From NCBI GenBank assembly GCA_033791585.1, contig JASJGK010000045.1, forward strand, positions 1-5,878: a DNA stretch of 5,878 bases, in the 5' to 3' direction. This DNA comes from JASJGK01 sp033791585. Lineage in GTDB: Bacteria > SAR324 > XYD2-FULL-50-16. The notes beneath the pieces were generated by a model. It searched no databases and was not told where the DNA came from. It worked only from the letters and a program-made list of their open reading frames with translations. Shown here piece after piece: positions 4,209 to 5,878 of the stretch; within the stretch, counting starts at the first letter, position 1; each line of letters starts with the position of its first letter. Position numbers and translations under genes: made by a program.

Positions 4209-5786
4209 ATGATCCGAATCGAAAGTATAATCAGTGATTTTCAAGCCTACACCAAAGGCGTAATTGATTGCACCCCCATCCAAAAAGCCTATATTTTAGC
4301 TGTTAAGCATTTCTCTCAGGCTTTTCTCCCTGGCCAAGGCCGACTAGAGATGGCTTTAGACCGAGTGGGAACCTTGATTGAATTGGAAATGGATATCCAG
4401 TCCATCGTGGCCGCTTTACTGCTCGATGTGCACCGTATTGAAAAGGTAAGCAAGGCAGATTTAATTGATCAAATCGGCAAAGAAACCTTTGAACTAATTG
4501 AACAAACGGCAAGCATCATGGCCTTGAGCGAAAAGGCTGCCAAGCCCGATCAAGTTGCCGAATCTTTAAGGCAACTGGTCAGGGCTACAATCACTGACCT
4601 CAGAACCCTACTCTTAACCTTGGCTGCTAGAAAGGCCCAGTTGTTAGGTAAGGCAGGTTTACTCAAGCAAAGATTAAAAATCTTGAGCAAAGAGGCTTTA
4701 GAAATTTACTCACCTATCGCCGAGCGACTGGGTTTGAATCACCTAAGGGTGCAATTGGAAGATCTATCCTTTTCAATTCTCCACCCCAAAGAAGCAGAGG
4801 AAATCCAAACCTACTTAAAGCGTAACTTTGAGGCACAAGATAGCCTGCTTGGCCAATTTAAGAATACTGTTACAGAGAAACTAGCAAAATACCAACCTCC
4901 TGTAGTGATCAATAGTCGAATCAAACATGGCTATAGTCTTTTTAAAAAATCAAAAATGACCAAGGTAGACTACAACCATGTTCACGATCTTTTAGGGTTA
5001 CGCATCTTGGTGGATTCGGTGGATACAGCCTACAAGGTTTTAGGGGTTTTAAATAATACCTTTCACCCAGTAAACGATCGTTATAAAAATTATATTTCTT
5101 TCCCTAAACCCAATGGTTACCAATCTTTGCATGCTTTTGTAATTGATGATTCGGGAACAGGTTTTGATGTGCAAATCAGAACACATGAAATGCATAGCAT
5201 GGCCGAGATGGGCATTGCCAGCCACTGGTCTTATAAGGCCTCAGAGCTTGGTACGAGGGATAAAGAAAGCCTAAATTGGTTAGAAGATTTAAGTGGAAAA
5301 TTAAAAGTTACTGAAGACCCACAAGAGGCCTTAGACCTTTTCTCACGTGAACTCTATACCGACCAAGTCTATGTTTTTACTCCCAAAGGTAAAATTTTAA
5401 AACTCCCCTTAGGGGCCTCAGTCATTGATTTTGCCTATGAAATTCATTCAGAAATTGGGGACCACTGCACTGGCGCACTGATCAACGGAGTTCATAAAAA
5501 TTTACAAACCCCTTTGCACCAAGGGGACAAGATCGAAATCATCACAGCAGCCAACCAAGAACCAAAACCAGAATGGTTACTCTTAGCAAAAACCAACAAG
5601 GCACTAAACCATACTCGGGCATTTTTACGCAAAAGAGAGCACCAAGAAGCCCACGCTTTGGGACTGGAAATCTTTACTGAACAAATAAAATCCATGGGTC
5701 AGAACCAAAAGATTCTAGCTAACTCCGAGGCTTTTCAAGATTTTTTAAAAAAATCCAACCACAAAAACCTCGAAAATTATAAGTAG
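4209..5786 (+). CDS. RelA/SpoT homologue: (p)ppGpp synthetase with dead hydrolase domain, truncated after TGS
   Basis: This is a stringent-response alarmone synthetase, making pppGpp/ppGpp from GTP/GDP and ATP. Domains in order are HD-hydrolase-like (about 25-190), synthetase (about 225-345), and TGS (about 385-447), then a helical start to 525. In the HD part every expected catalytic residue is changed: HP to MA (48-49), HD to LD (72-73), ED to RI (76-77), and the later ADRLHN to AARKAQ (139-144). The synthetase keeps SRIKHGYS (236-243), HDLLGLR (259-265), PNGYQSLH (301-308) and VQIRT (321-325), but the usual Glu before VQIRT is Asp (320). RYKN (291-294) resembles the basic RxKD loop of bifunctional Rel rather than the acidic ExDD of RelA. 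Typical length is about 700-750 residues; the zinc-finger/conserved-cysteine and ACT domains are absent. The start lacks a clear Shine-Dalgarno sequence and is fixed by an in-frame TAG at 4203. Family certain; net activity uncertain. Confidence 0.92.
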   Translation: MIRIESIISDFQAYTKGVIDCTPIQKAYILAVKHFSQAFLPGQGRLEMALDRVGTLIELEMDIQSIVAALLLDVHRIEKVSKADLIDQIGKETFELIEQTASIMALSEKAAKPDQVAESLRQLVRATITDLRTLLLTLAARKAQLLGKAGLLKQRLKILSKEALEIYSPIAERLGLNHLRVQLEDLSFSILHPKEAEEIQTYLKRNFEAQDSLLGQFKNTVTEKLAKYQPPVVINSRIKHGYSLFKKSKMTKVDYNHVHDLLGLRILVDSVDTAYKVLGVLNNTFHPVNDRYKNYISFPKPNGYQSLHAFVIDDSGTGFDVQIRTHEMHSMAEMGIASHWSYKASELGTRDKESLNWLEDLSGKLKVTEDPQEALDLFSRELYTDQVYVFTPKGKILKLPLGASVIDFAYEIHSEIGDHCTGALINGVHKNLQTPLHQGDKIEIITAANQEPKPEWLLLAKTNKALNHTRAFLRKREHQEAHALGLEIFTEQIKSMGQNQKILANSEAFQDFLKKSNHKNLENYK

Positions 5787-5823
5787 TACAAATATTATGA
5801 GTTTTACTATTTGAGGTAGGTTA

Positions 5824-5878
5824 TTGAATCTGAATTTTCTCATCTTTTTAATAATTACGAAATTTTACATATTGAAAA
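5824..5878 (+). CDS. Possible start of a further gene, cut by the window edge
   Basis: A TTG at 5824 lies 7 nt after GAGG (5813-5816) and opens a frame to the window end (18 codons) beginning MNLNFLIFLIITKFY, which could be a signal peptide or first membrane segment. The DNA here is extremely AT-rich, so a short open frame with hydrophobic codons is expected by chance. There is no homology to judge it by; this is only a possibility. Confidence 0.2.
   Translation, partial: MNLNFLIFLIITKFYILK

Noticed and set aside
4178..4239. Possible omega subunit (rpoZ) or small gene between gmk and the RelA/SpoT gene
   Set aside because: The ATG at 4178 opens only about 20 codons with no omega-like residues, and most of it overlaps the RelA/SpoT start.
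5784..5878. Frameshift that would restore the C-terminal domains of the RelA/SpoT homologue
   Set aside because: All three forward frames after 5784 meet stops or give AT-driven residues with no similarity to the expected helical or ACT domain.

Overview
All credible genes in this window lie on the + strand of an AT-leaning bacterial sequence. The window holds a conserved housekeeping block (ribosomal protein L28, an Fe-S carrier, guanylate kinase, a RelA/SpoT homologue) next to a scrambled left third. Guanylate kinase followed by a long RelA/SpoT protein recalls the gmk-rpoZ-rel order of many deltaproteobacteria and Bdellovibrio-like bacteria, but rpoZ is missing here. I treat a proteobacterium of that broad kind as a guess, not a finding.

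Left third (1-1444). A DUF2384 / MbcA-ParS-Xre type antitoxin C-terminal domain runs in from the window edge. It overlaps, out of frame, the interior of an electron transfer flavoprotein alpha gene (etfA) that has lost its first domain. After etfA comes an 11-codon copy of the start of the next gene (nitronate monooxygenase) with a strong Shine-Dalgarno sequence, which stops at once. Next is a non-coding block of four 95-bp tandem repeats (1011-1390), each carrying a long hairpin, bracketed by two 43-bp direct repeats (968-1010 and 1391-1433). The intact nitronate monooxygenase gene begins 11 bp after this block. The region looks rearranged; an assembly misjoin at the etfA junction cannot be excluded from sequence alone.

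Middle (1445-3323). The monooxygenase is complete. A likely promoter follows, then rpmB (L28, zinc-binding C+ form) and, 23 bp later, a rhodanese-NifU C-terminal fusion. The rhodanese half lacks its catalytic cysteine, while the NifU half keeps CSGC.

Right (3324-5878). An intergenic stretch with several near-copies of the gmk start precedes guanylate kinase, which has a C-terminal extension. Then comes a 525-residue RelA/SpoT homologue. Its hydrolase residues are all replaced, its synthetase domain is nearly intact, and it ends just after the TGS domain, without the C-terminal zinc-finger/conserved-cysteine and ACT domains. The last 92 bp are very AT-rich and may hold only the first codons of another gene.

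Functionally, gmk (GMP to GDP) and the RelA/SpoT homologue (GTP/GDP to pppGpp/ppGpp) both belong to guanine-nucleotide metabolism. L28 and the Nfu-type carrier are general growth functions. The etfA remnant and nitronate monooxygenase suggest a former flavoprotein redox cluster. The most unusual item is the hairpin-bearing 95-bp array with its excisable-looking flanks.
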